Assembly (NCBI GenBank): GCA_902495945.1
Contig: CABUZD010000005.1
Coordinates: forward strand, 1-36,609
DNA length: 36,609 bases
Reading direction: 5' to 3'
From: an uncultured Collinsella sp.
GTDB lineage: Bacteria; Actinomycetota; Coriobacteriia; Coriobacteriales; Coriobacteriaceae
Shown here one piece after another: positions 15,748 to 23,746 of the stretch (within the stretch, counting starts at the first letter, position 1; each line of letters starts with the position of its first letter). The notes below the pieces were generated by a model. It saw only the letters and a list, made by a program, of their open reading frames with translations. It did no database searches and was not told where the DNA came from. Position numbers and translations under genes: made by a program.

Positions 15748-15790
15748 CATGGCCCCGTCGGGAGTGTTCCCGGCGGGGCCATGTTTGTTC
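15748..15790 (+). terminator. Rho-independent terminator of uxaCBA
   Basis: CATGGCCCCGTCGGGA (15748-15763) pairs with TCCCGGCGGGGCCATG (15768-15783), one wobble, 4-nt loop, followed by TTTGTTCTGT. It lies 33 bp after the uxaA stop. Confidence 0.85.
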
Positions 15791-16094
15791 TGTCTGTTCG
15801 GGCGTGTCTTCCTGAGGGTACGGGAGCAGCGAAAACAATAAACGTTCACCTAATCGACCTCAAATTTAAACCCACTCAATACCCATGTAATCGTGATTTT
15901 TTTCAAGTCAGATGTCCGTTTAACGGCAAAAAACGACCGTTCAAGGATAATATACAAGTGAACGTTCACCTATCATATGCAATCGCGCATAATCTAGCTA
16001 AACGTTCACCCTACGAGTGGGCGATATGCAGACAGACATCGGTATGGACTCCAATGTCTTGTTACAAGACAATCGAGAAAAGAGAGGGAGCTCG
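15791..16094 (+). promoter_or_regulatory. Control region of the GPH-family symporter gene
   Basis: No gene here. Three copies of AACGTTCACC are present: O3 (15841-15850), O4 within AGTGAACGTTCACC (15957-15970) and O5 (16001-16010). A -35 TTCACC (15965-15970) inside O4 is followed after 19 bp by -10 TAATCT (15990-15995), then O5. The palindrome CCGTTTAACGG (15916-15926) and half-site CCGTTCA (15937-15943), 21 bp apart, repeat the pattern upstream of uxaC. A second -10-like GATAATAT lies at 15946-15953. Confidence 0.7.
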
Positions 16095-17654
16095 ATGACT
16101 AACAAGATCGGTAAAAAGCGCAAGATCACATTCTGGACGCGCTTGGGCTTTGGTATGGGCGGCATGCTCAACTCCGGTGCCCTGAGCTTTACGCACAGCT
16201 ACATGGTGCTGTTCCTGTCCACGGAGTGCGGTCTGTCCGCAGGCGAGGCTGCGCTGATCAGCTCGTTCGCCATCTATCTCAACGCCATTCTGTGCCCGCT
16301 CATGGGCTTTGTGGCCGATAACTTCTACGCTACCAAGATCGGCCGCATCTTTGGCCGCCGCCGTTTCTGGATCTTGCTGGCTATCCCGATGATGGTCGCC
16401 GAGCCGCTCATCTTTGTGGCTACGCCGTTTGGTTTCCCGTACTACTTTATGTTGTACCTGATCTACAACGTCGCGTACACGTTCTGCACCGCCAACCTGT
16501 CGCCGCTTACCATCGAGATGACCGATGACTTCAAGGAGCGTACGTACCTCACCGGCTACAAGCACCTCTTTGGTAACGCCGCCGGCTTCCTGATGGCAGC
16601 ACTCGTCGGCTTTGGCTTTGGCACCTTCGGCGAGACCAACCCGTTCAGCTACTTCATTATTGCTACGATTAACGCTTCGGTCATGGCAATCTCGCTGCTG
16701 TGCGTGTACCTGTCCACGTGGGAGCACACCCCCGAGGAGGTCGCTCAGGAGAAGATCGAGAGCGTCGGCGAGGGTATCAAGAAGTTTTTCATCGACGTTA
16801 TCTCTACCTTCCGCAACAAGTCCTTCCGCAAGGTCCTGTATGCGCAGGTCTCCACGAAGCTCGCCGCTGCCTGCTGGTCTGCGTGCCTGTCCTTCTTCAT
16901 CGTCTACTGTCTGCAGATTCCTAAGTCCTACGAGTCCGTGATGGAGATGCCCGGCAAGGTCGTCGCTATCGTCTGCACCGCCATCTGGGTCGCCCTCATG
17001 GCCAAGAAGGGCTTCCACAAGTCTTGGTACCTGGCAAACGTCGGTTGCGCCGCGTGCATCATCGCTTACAACTACTTCGCCTTTGGTCAGATCAACGGCA
17101 CCTCCACGGTCGCCATCGCCATGATCGCCTACCCCATCATCTTCGCCATCTGGAAGTTCTTCTACGTTGGCTTCCAGTATCTGCCCGATGTTCTGCTCAA
17201 CTACATCCCCGATGTCGATGAGCTCATCACCCTGCGTCGTCGCGAGGGCATCTACAGCTCCGCACAGCAGCTCTGCCAGCAGATCGCCCAGGCTGTTGCC
17301 GTCAACGTATGGGCTATCGTCCTTGCTGCCTCCGGCTTCATTCAGACCGCCGGCAACAGCGACGCCGTGACCCAGCCCGCCACCGTGCCTCTGTACATCT
17401 GTGGCTACATGCTCATCGGCTGCGCCGGCTTCTTCCTGCTCGCGGCCGTCCTTGCCCGCGGCATCAAGATTGACAAGGAGCAGTGCGACATCCTTTGCGA
17501 CGAGATTCACCGTGTCAAGGAGGGTGGCAAGATGGCCGACGTCAAGCCCGAGGTCAAGGCGCTTTGCGAGGAGCTCTCCGGCTTTAAGTACGAGGACTGC
17601 TTCGCTCACAACAATGTTGGCTTCCAGGACGGCAGCGTAATTCCCGCCGAGTAG
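16095..17654 (+). CDS. MFS/GPH-family sugar or hexuronide:cation symporter
   Basis: Protein of 519 aa with about 12 membrane segments and the fold of the glycoside-pentoside-hexuronide (GPH, MFS_2) family. Typical features: an N-terminal GFGMGGMLNSGALSF helix, ICRP-like loop KIGRIFGRRRFW after TM3, and TYLTGYKHLFGNAAGF. The C-terminal tail of about 65 residues after the last helix is cytosolic and unusual in length. The ATG at 16095 is preceded by GAGAGGGAG; upstream in-frame starts lie in the regulatory region. It is likely to import galacturonate or short galacturonides by cation symport, inferred from its shared operators with uxaC and GH105. It is followed by its own terminator. Confidence 0.88.
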   Translation: MTNKIGKKRKITFWTRLGFGMGGMLNSGALSFTHSYMVLFLSTECGLSAGEAALISSFAIYLNAILCPLMGFVADNFYATKIGRIFGRRRFWILLAIPMMVAEPLIFVATPFGFPYYFMLYLIYNVAYTFCTANLSPLTIEMTDDFKERTYLTGYKHLFGNAAGFLMAALVGFGFGTFGETNPFSYFIIATINASVMAISLLCVYLSTWEHTPEEVAQEKIESVGEGIKKFFIDVISTFRNKSFRKVLYAQVSTKLAAACWSACLSFFIVYCLQIPKSYESVMEMPGKVVAIVCTAIWVALMAKKGFHKSWYLANVGCAACIIAYNYFAFGQINGTSTVAIAMIAYPIIFAIWKFFYVGFQYLPDVLLNYIPDVDELITLRRREGIYSSAQQLCQQIAQAVAVNVWAIVLAASGFIQTAGNSDAVTQPATVPLYICGYMLIGCAGFFLLAAVLARGIKIDKEQCDILCDEIHRVKEGGKMADVKPEVKALCEELSGFKYEDCFAHNNVGFQDGSVIPAE

Positions 17655-17675
17655 GGCCAACGCATTGTCCAAACC

Positions 17676-17722
17676 AAAGGGCCGTGCCACCGGAGATCCA
17701 CCGGCGGGTGCGGCCCTTTTTT
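17676..17722 (+). terminator. Rho-independent terminator of the symporter gene
   Basis: AAAGGGCCG (17676-17684) pairs with CGGCCCTTT at about 17711-17719, with further GC pairs inside, followed by a run of T residues to 17722. It is 21 bp after the stop. Confidence 0.88.
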
Positions 17723-17768
17723 AAAAACGAGTAGTATGAACTTCTGATTACATTTGAGGGAGAGACCC

Positions 17769-19364
17769 ATGGAGACGAACGTTATCTGGCGCAACGCGCG
17801 TGCGGCCGTTATCGAGCTTGACGATGGCGGCTACTTTACCTGTGCCGATACGTGGGAGATCTTTGTCAACGATGAGCCCGCCGGTACCACGAATACGGTC
17901 GAGACCTATGTCGATGGCCTGACCCCCGGCAAGCGCAACCTGATCCGCTTTGTCTGCGGCGAGCGCGAGTTGAGCGTAGGCGTCACCACGCCGGCGGAGC
18001 CCTTTACCATCAACGTTCGCGACTGCGGAGCCAAGGGCGATGCCGAGCACGATGACACCACCAACATTCAGGCTGCCATCATGGCCTGCCCCAAGGGCGG
18101 GCGCGTGCTGATCCCCGCCGGCAACTACCGCATCAAGTCCCTCTTCCTTAAGAGCAATATCAACATCGAGCTTGCCGAGGGCGCGGTGCTGCTGGCCCGT
18201 CACGACCGCGCGGCGCTTGCCTACATTCCGGGCACGGTCACGGGCGACGAGGGCGCCGGGTATGCCGGCACCGACATGCTGCCCCTGGGCCGCTGGGAGG
18301 GCGAGAGCTTCTCGACCTACTGTTCGACCTTTACGGGCCTGAGCGTGCACGACGTGTGCATCTATGGCCGCGGCGCCATCGACGGCCAGACCGATTTTGC
18401 CGAGGACAACTGGTGGAACAAGGACTTTAAGAACATCTTCCGTCCCGAGGAGGGCCGCGAGGTCGCCCGCCCGCGCATGATTTTCCTGTCCGAGTGCGAA
18501 AACGTGAGCCTTGCCGGCTTTACCGTGCGCAACAGCCCGGCGTGGAATATCCATCCCATTCTGTGCGAGCACGTCGATGCCCTGTGCCTGTCCATCGAGG
18601 GTCCCAAGAACTCCCACAACACCGACGGTTTCGATCCCGAGAGCTGCGGTTTTGTCCGCATCCTTGGCTGTCAGTTCTCGGTGGGGGACGACTGCATCGC
18701 CATCAAGAGCGGCAAACTGGGCATTGAACCCGAGCTCCGTCCCGCCACGCACGACGTGCTGATCTCGCACTGCTACATGCACGACGGCCACGGCGCCGTG
18801 GTGCTGGGATCCGAGGCCGCCGGCGGCATCAAGGACCTCACCGTGAGCAAGTGCCTCTTTGAGCGCACCGACCGCGGCCTGCGCGTCAAGACACGCCGCG
18901 GACGCGGCAAGGACGCCGTCAACGAGGGCATCACCTTCGAGCACATTCGCATGGATAAGGTGCTCACGCCCTTCGTGGTCAACTCGTTCTACTTCTGCGA
19001 CAAGGACGGCAAGACCGACTACGTGCAGTCTCGCGAGGCGCTGCCCGTCGACGACCGTACGCCCGGCTTTGGCGCCACGACGTTTTGCGATATCGAGGCC
19101 ACCAACTGCCATGCGGCCGCGGCCTATATCACGGGCCTTCCCGAGAGCAAGGTGACGCGCCTGACGTTCCAGGATGTCCATGTGACCTTTGCCGCCGATG
19201 CCGAGCCCTTTGTGCCGGCCATGGCCTGCGGCGTGGAGCCCATGGTGCGCCAGGGCATCATCGCGCAGAACGTGAAAGTCCTCGACCTGCAGAACGTGCG
19301 CATCGAGGGTCAGGATGGCGACGAGCTGCAGCTGCAAAACGTCGACAAGGTTATCCGCGCGTAG
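17769..19364 (+). CDS. GH28 polygalacturonase, probably cytosolic exo-type
   Basis: Protein of 531 aa. GH28 enzymes hydrolyse alpha-1,4 galacturonic acid links in pectate by inversion. The catalytic set is visible: NTDG (Asp286), GDDC (Asp307, Asp308), GHG (His341) and RVK (Arg372-Lys374; usually RIK). The first ~80 residues form a fibronectin-III-like domain as in exo-polygalacturonases of the PehX type. There is no signal peptide, so it should act in the cytosol on imported oligogalacturonides, most likely from the non-reducing end. The ATG at 17769 is preceded by GAGGGAGAG. It stands after a terminator; no AACGTTCACC copy is seen in its 46-bp upstream region, so its promoter is unclear. 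Confidence 0.9.
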   Translation: METNVIWRNARAAVIELDDGGYFTCADTWEIFVNDEPAGTTNTVETYVDGLTPGKRNLIRFVCGERELSVGVTTPAEPFTINVRDCGAKGDAEHDDTTNIQAAIMACPKGGRVLIPAGNYRIKSLFLKSNINIELAEGAVLLARHDRAALAYIPGTVTGDEGAGYAGTDMLPLGRWEGESFSTYCSTFTGLSVHDVCIYGRGAIDGQTDFAEDNWWNKDFKNIFRPEEGREVARPRMIFLSECENVSLAGFTVRNSPAWNIHPILCEHVDALCLSIEGPKNSHNTDGFDPESCGFVRILGCQFSVGDDCIAIKSGKLGIEPELRPATHDVLISHCYMHDGHGAVVLGSEAAGGIKDLTVSKCLFERTDRGLRVKTRRGRGKDAVNEGITFEHIRMDKVLTPFVVNSFYFCDKDGKTDYVQSREALPVDDRTPGFGATTFCDIEATNCHAAAAYITGLPESKVTRLTFQDVHVTFAADAEPFVPAMACGVEPMVRQGIIAQNVKVLDLQNVRIEGQDGDELQLQNVDKVIRA

Positions 19365-19401
19365 GGTAGTGCTCCTGCACAAGTGAATACGGCATGTTGA
19401 G

Positions 19402-19437
19402 GCGTGCGACGGTCGGGTCTGCCCGGCTGTCGCACGC
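19402..19437 (+). terminator. Long GC-rich hairpin between GH28 and the esterase fusion
   Basis: GCGTGCGAC (19402-19410) pairs with GTCGCACGC (19429-19437), and GGTCGGG (19411-19417) with CCCGGCT (19422-19428). No T tract follows, so it may pause or protect RNA ends instead of terminating. Confidence 0.45.
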
Positions 19438-19495
19438 AATCTATAGGTGCCGGCATTGCATGGTGGGTGTTCTGTGACAGAAAGCGTAATGACAG

Positions 19496-21661
19496 ATGAG
19501 TGGTAAAGAACAGCTCTTTGAGGTATCGCTCGAACGCGAAGGCGCGTATCGCAGCATTTCGGCGGCGCTCGAGGCGGCGGAGCGGTGCGTGTCCGATACG
19601 ACCGTGCCGGTGCGTGTGCTGGTGGCGCCGGGCGAGTATCGCGAGCAGGTCGAAATTCGTCGTCCGCATGTGACGCTCGGGGGCGAGACGGCCGACAGCG
19701 TGCGTATCGTGGGAGGCCTGGGTGCCAAGATGCCTTCGGAAGATGGTAGCGGCCAGGATGGAAGACTCGGCACCTTCCGTACGTACACGGTGCTGGTCGA
19801 TGCCGACGACGTGACGCTTGCGGGTCTAACAATCGAAAACAACGCCGGTGATGGGCGCGAGGTCGGCCAGGCGATTGCCCTGTATGCCGATGGTGACTGC
19901 CTGGTTGTCGATGCCTGCTGCATTAAGGGACACCAGGACACGCTCTTTTTGGGGCCGCTGCCGCCGCGCGAGGCCAAGCCGGGCGGCTTTATAGGCCCCA
20001 AGCAGTTCGCCCCGCGCCGCGTGGGGCGGCAGTATTTTCGACGTTGCCGGATCGAGGGCGATGTCGACTTTATCTTTGGCGGCGCGCGTGCCTACTTTGA
20101 GGGGTGTGAGATTCGCTCGCTCAACCGCGATATGGATGTCAACGGGTATGTAACGGCAGCCTCCACGCCTCAGGGCGAGCCGTACGGATTTGTGTTTCAT
20201 GGCTGTTCGTTTACAGCCGATGAGGGCATTGCCCCCGGATCGGTCTATCTGGGTCGTCCATGGCGCGAGTGGGCCCAGACCGTTTTGCTCGAATGCTGGC
20301 TGGGCCCCCATATTTCACTCGAGGGTTGGTGGGATTGGAATAAGCCAGCGGCACATGACGGCACCCTGTATGCCGGCGGTGCCCTGTTTGGCCCGGCGGG
20401 TGATACTGCCGCTTGGGTGCCGTGGGCGCATTGCCTGACCGGTCAGGATTCCGAACGCTATGCGCGTGACCGAGTGCTTGCCGGCACGGATGGTTGGGAT
20501 CCCGAGGGCGGCGACGGTGATGCGGTGGAGACGGCTGGGCTATCTGCCAATGGTCGCACCGTGCACATCGAGACGTACTGCGAAGACGAGCCTGCGCTGC
20601 GTGCCCGGCTGAAGCGCGAGGGGCGCTCCGCCGCATTTGCGGGCAAGACCCCTGCGGACTTTGAGGCGTGGAGGATTGCGACCAGGACTCGCCTGTACGA
20701 TGTTTTGGGCCTTTCGCTTATGGACCGCGTCCCGATTGAGATTCGTGAGCTCAGCCGCGTGCGGGTTGCCGGCGGCATCGTGCGCACCCATGCGATGTTG
20801 CAGGTCGTGCGTGATGTTTGTATGCCGTTCTACCTGTTGGAGCCGTCTCATCCTAAGCTTGATGAGCGGGGACTCAAACGCTGTTATATCTGCCCGCATG
20901 GTCATCAGGGAGCGGGTGCTGCAAGCGTAGCCGGTGTTGCGGGCGTGCCGGCTGTCGATGATGCCGTGCGTAAGTTCAATTACGACTACGGTCTGCGTTT
21001 GGCACGCATGGGTTACGTGACCGTCTGCCCTGATGCGCGCGGTTGGGGATACCGTCGTGACTGGAAGGGTCAGGGCGATGACGAGAACAGCTACCTGCGC
21101 GGTACGTGTCTGAATCAAGCACGTATGGCCGAGCCGCTGGGTCTTACGGTTGCGGGCCTCAACGCCTGGGATAACATGCGTCTGATCGATTACCTAGAGG
21201 CGCGCGGCGACATTGCCATGGATGACCTGGGTTGCTTTGGTTTTTCGGGTGGCGGCTACATGACGTTGTACCTGGCCGCACTCGACCCGCGTGTGCGCAA
21301 GGCGTTTGTCTCGGGCTATCTGTACGGTGTCGACGATTCGCTGCTGCATCTCAATGGCAATTGCAGCTGCAACTACACACCCGGACTTTGGCGCTTACTC
21401 GACATGGGCGATATTGCCTCGCTTATTGCGCCGCGCCCGTTGTTAGTGCAGAGCTGCGAAGAGGATCATCTGAACGGTTCGCGCGGGCTGAAAAATGTTG
21501 GCGAGCAGCTCGAGATCGTGCGCGATGCCTACAAGTTGCTGGGTCGCAGAGATGGCCTGCGGCACGAGGTGTGTCCGGATGAACACCATCTGGGCGTGGC
21601 ACATCTTGCCGAGGATATCGAATGGCTCGATTCGCACGTTGCGGAATGCGCCCGTGCATAG
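19496..21661 (+). CDS. Bifunctional pectin methylesterase (CE8) - alpha/beta-hydrolase fusion
   Basis: Protein of 721 aa with two catalytic domains. Residues ~1-345 are a pectin methylesterase beta-helix: GHQDTLF (Gln147, Asp148), DFIFGG (nucleophile Asp191) and YLGRPWREW (Arg254) are all present. Residues ~375-721 are an alpha/beta-hydrolase: nucleophile elbow GFSGGG (Ser584), acid candidate Asp657 in CEEDHL and His697/698 in DEHHLG. That half resembles the Abhydrolase_7/acetyl-xylan-esterase-like group, so deacetylation of pectin is a plausible role but not shown. The frame is uninterrupted over the junction (about 345-375), so it is one protein. No signal peptide is seen. The start ATG at 19496 has only a weak Shine-Dalgarno. 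It sits between GH28 and an SGNH hydrolase. Confidence 0.85.
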   Translation: MSGKEQLFEVSLEREGAYRSISAALEAAERCVSDTTVPVRVLVAPGEYREQVEIRRPHVTLGGETADSVRIVGGLGAKMPSEDGSGQDGRLGTFRTYTVLVDADDVTLAGLTIENNAGDGREVGQAIALYADGDCLVVDACCIKGHQDTLFLGPLPPREAKPGGFIGPKQFAPRRVGRQYFRRCRIEGDVDFIFGGARAYFEGCEIRSLNRDMDVNGYVTAASTPQGEPYGFVFHGCSFTADEGIAPGSVYLGRPWREWAQTVLLECWLGPHISLEGWWDWNKPAAHDGTLYAGGALFGPAGDTAAWVPWAHCLTGQDSERYARDRVLAGTDGWDPEGGDGDAVETAGLSANGRTVHIETYCEDEPALRARLKREGRSAAFAGKTPADFEAWRIATRTRLYDVLGLSLMDRVPIEIRELSRVRVAGGIVRTHAMLQVVRDVCMPFYLLEPSHPKLDERGLKRCYICPHGHQGAGAASVAGVAGVPAVDDAVRKFNYDYGLRLARMGYVTVCPDARGWGYRRDWKGQGDDENSYLRGTCLNQARMAEPLGLTVAGLNAWDNMRLIDYLEARGDIAMDDLGCFGFSGGGYMTLYLAALDPRVRKAFVSGYLYGVDDSLLHLNGNCSCNYTPGLWRLLDMGDIASLIAPRPLLVQSCEEDHLNGSRGLKNVGEQLEIVRDAYKLLGRRDGLRHEVCPDEHHLGVAHLAEDIEWLDSHVAECARA

Positions 21662-21730
21662 CCCCTCGGCATGCTGCGAATAAACGGTACGTTCCTGTAT
21701 GACCGCCGATGGGCGGATGAGGAGAAGATT

Positions 21731-22399
21731 ATGGAAACGAAGAGTTTGAGTGAATCGACCATTTGCTGCTTTGGCGATTCGACCACATGGGGCGATAACG
21801 GATGCGGCGCAGGCGGCAACGACATCTCTTGGACTTCGCATCTGGGCGCGTTGCTGGGAGGCGCGGTCGTCGAGAACTTTGGCATCAAGGGTTCGCGTAT
21901 CGCCATCAAGGCCGACCGTACCGATTCGTTTGTCGAGCGCCTTGACGGTATCGACGATGCGGCCGATATCTACATCGTCTTTGGCGGCGTCAACGACTTT
22001 AGCCGCAACGTGCCGCTTGGAGAGCTGGGCAGCACGGACGCGCATGAGTTCTATGGTGCACTCGATTACCTGATCCGTACCATCACGGCGCGCTCGCCTC
22101 GGGCAAAGCTCGTGTTTATGACGCCGTGCAAGACGAGCGGCAAGCACGAGAAGGATATCCCGGCAAGCGACGAGCTCAACCACCTGGGGTTGACGCAGGT
22201 CGCCTACGTGCGAGCGATGCTCGAGGTCTGCGACCGCTACTCCGTGCCGGTGATTGACCTGTATGCGCAAAGCGGTATCAGCCCGTTTTTGCCGGAGCAC
22301 CGCGAGCTCTATATGCCGGACGGTCTGCATTACAGTCCTGCCGGCTATGAGCGCCTGGCGCATCGCATCGCCGCGGGTCTCACCGCCGTTTGCCGCTAA
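21731..22399 (+). CDS. SGNH/GDSL-family hydrolase, candidate pectin or rhamnogalacturonan acetylesterase
   Basis: Protein of 222 aa. Block I is FGDSTTWG (Ser17), a Gly in block II (FGIKGSR), block III GGVND (Asn) and block V DGLHYS (Asp and His), i.e. all SGNH catalytic elements. No signal peptide. The ATG at 21731 is preceded by GAGGAGAAG; a longer frame begins 20 codons upstream without a good site. Starting 69 bp after the esterase fusion and before GH105, it probably removes acetyl groups from pectic oligosaccharides; substrate assignment is from context only. Confidence 0.82.
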   Translation: METKSLSESTICCFGDSTTWGDNGCGAGGNDISWTSHLGALLGGAVVENFGIKGSRIAIKADRTDSFVERLDGIDDAADIYIVFGGVNDFSRNVPLGELGSTDAHEFYGALDYLIRTITARSPRAKLVFMTPCKTSGKHEKDIPASDELNHLGLTQVAYVRAMLEVCDRYSVPVIDLYAQSGISPFLPEHRELYMPDGLHYSPAGYERLAHRIAAGLTAVCR

Positions 22400-22413
22400 A
22401 AGTCTGCCGTTCG

Positions 22414-22480
22414 CGAGGAATATAGGGTTAACGTTCACCCTATATTCCTCGTTCGCGTTACACTAGGGGTAACGTTCACC
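22414..22480 (+). promoter_or_regulatory. GH105 operon promoter with operator inside a hairpin
   Basis: CGAGGAATATAGGGT (22414-22428) and ACCCTATATTCCTCG (22437-22451) are perfect 15-bp complements with an 8-nt loop. Operator O6, GGTTAACGTTCACC (22426-22439), spans the loop. Its TTCACC (22434-22439) can act as -35, with a 19-bp spacer to -10 TACACT (22459-22464), followed by operator O7, GGGTAACGTTCACC (22467-22480). The hairpin could also end or protect the transcript from upstream, but no T tract follows. Confidence 0.65.
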
Positions 22481-22506
22481 TATCGTTTATGTCAGAGGGG
22501 ACAGCA

Positions 22507-23745
22507 ATGGGTTGCAATCAAATCCTGGACCGTTATATCGAGCAGTTGATCGAAACCTCTACGCCGCAGGCGCCGGCTTGGAATATCGAAAAGATTCGCG
22601 CCGGCAAGGAGAACACCTGGAACTATATCGACGGCTGCATGATCAAGGCGCTCATCGAGCTGTACGAGATCACGGGCGAGCAGCGCTACCTGACCTTTGC
22701 CGATGACTACATCGATTTCTTTGTCCAGGACGACGGTACCATCAAGCATTACAACCCGCAGGAGTACAACCTCGATAACGTCAATGCGGGCAAGACCCTC
22801 TACAAGCTGTATGACCTGGTGGGCAAGCCCAAGTACCGTGCCGCCATGGACACCATCTACCGCCAGCTCGAGACCCAGCCGCGCACCAAAGAGGGCGTGT
22901 TTTGGCACAAGGCCGTCTATCCCAACCAGATTTGGCTCGATGGCATGTACATGGCACAGCCGTTCTACATGCAGTACGAGCTGAGCTTCCACAACCGTCG
23001 TGCCTGCTCGGACAGCTTCCATATGTTCCAGGTCGTGCATGACCTGATGCGCAACCCCCTCAACGGTCTTTACTATCACGCTTACGACGCGAGCCGCAAA
23101 CAGTTTTGGTGCGACCCGGTCACCGGCCTTTCGGCTAACTTCTGGCTGCGCGCCGAGGGCTGGTTTGCCATGGCACTCATCGATACCTGGGAGCTCATGC
23201 CGCCTTCGATGTCAGCCGAGAAGGACGAGATTCGCAAGATGTTCCACGACCTGAGCGATGCCATGCTGCCGTATCAGGACGAGAAGACCGGCATGTGGCA
23301 TCAGGTCATCAACCTGCCCAATATCGCCCCCAACTACCTGGAGGAGTCTGGTAGCGCGATTTTTGCCAATGCCATCATGAAGGGCGTGCGTCTAGGCGTG
23401 CTGGGCGAGCGTTACTACCAGTACGGCCGTCGCGCCTTCGACGGCATCTGCGAGACCTGCCTGTCCGAGCATGATGGGCAGCTGGCGCTCGACAACATCT
23501 GCCTGGTCGCGGGCTTGGGAAACACCGCGCACCGCGAGGGCACGTTTGGTTACTACATGAGCGAGCCTATCGTCAAAAACGATGCGAAGGGCGTGGCGCC
23601 GCTGGTGCTTGCCTATATCGAGACCATGCATCACGACAAACTGGCCGGCAGGCATGACCCGCTTGCTCCCTCGGGCGTGTGCTCTATCGAGGACCCGTTT
23701 GGCGGATACACCCCGGGCATCAACGCTCATAAGGGATGTGAATAA
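22507..23745 (+). CDS. GH105 unsaturated galacturonyl/rhamnogalacturonyl hydrolase
   Basis: Protein of 412 aa, (alpha/alpha)6 barrel of the YteR/YesR type. It removes the 4,5-unsaturated uronic acid from the non-reducing end of oligosaccharides made by pectate or rhamnogalacturonan lyases, releasing 5-keto-4-deoxyuronate. Seen: NLDNVNAGK (Asp90, likely matching YteR Asp88) and IWLDGMYMAQPF (Asp145, likely matching YteR Asp143), and LRAEGWFAMAL matching the family's RGxGW segment. The start at 22507 is chosen because AGAGGGG precedes it. No signal peptide. It shares operators with uxaC and the symporter and is followed after 1 bp by the TIM-barrel gene. Confidence 0.9.
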   Translation: MGCNQILDRYIEQLIETSTPQAPAWNIEKIRAGKENTWNYIDGCMIKALIELYEITGEQRYLTFADDYIDFFVQDDGTIKHYNPQEYNLDNVNAGKTLYKLYDLVGKPKYRAAMDTIYRQLETQPRTKEGVFWHKAVYPNQIWLDGMYMAQPFYMQYELSFHNRRACSDSFHMFQVVHDLMRNPLNGLYYHAYDASRKQFWCDPVTGLSANFWLRAEGWFAMALIDTWELMPPSMSAEKDEIRKMFHDLSDAMLPYQDEKTGMWHQVINLPNIAPNYLEESGSAIFANAIMKGVRLGVLGERYYQYGRRAFDGICETCLSEHDGQLALDNICLVAGLGNTAHREGTFGYYMSEPIVKNDAKGVAPLVLAYIETMHHDKLAGRHDPLAPSGVCSIEDPFGGYTPGINAHKGCE

Positions 23746-23746
23746 C

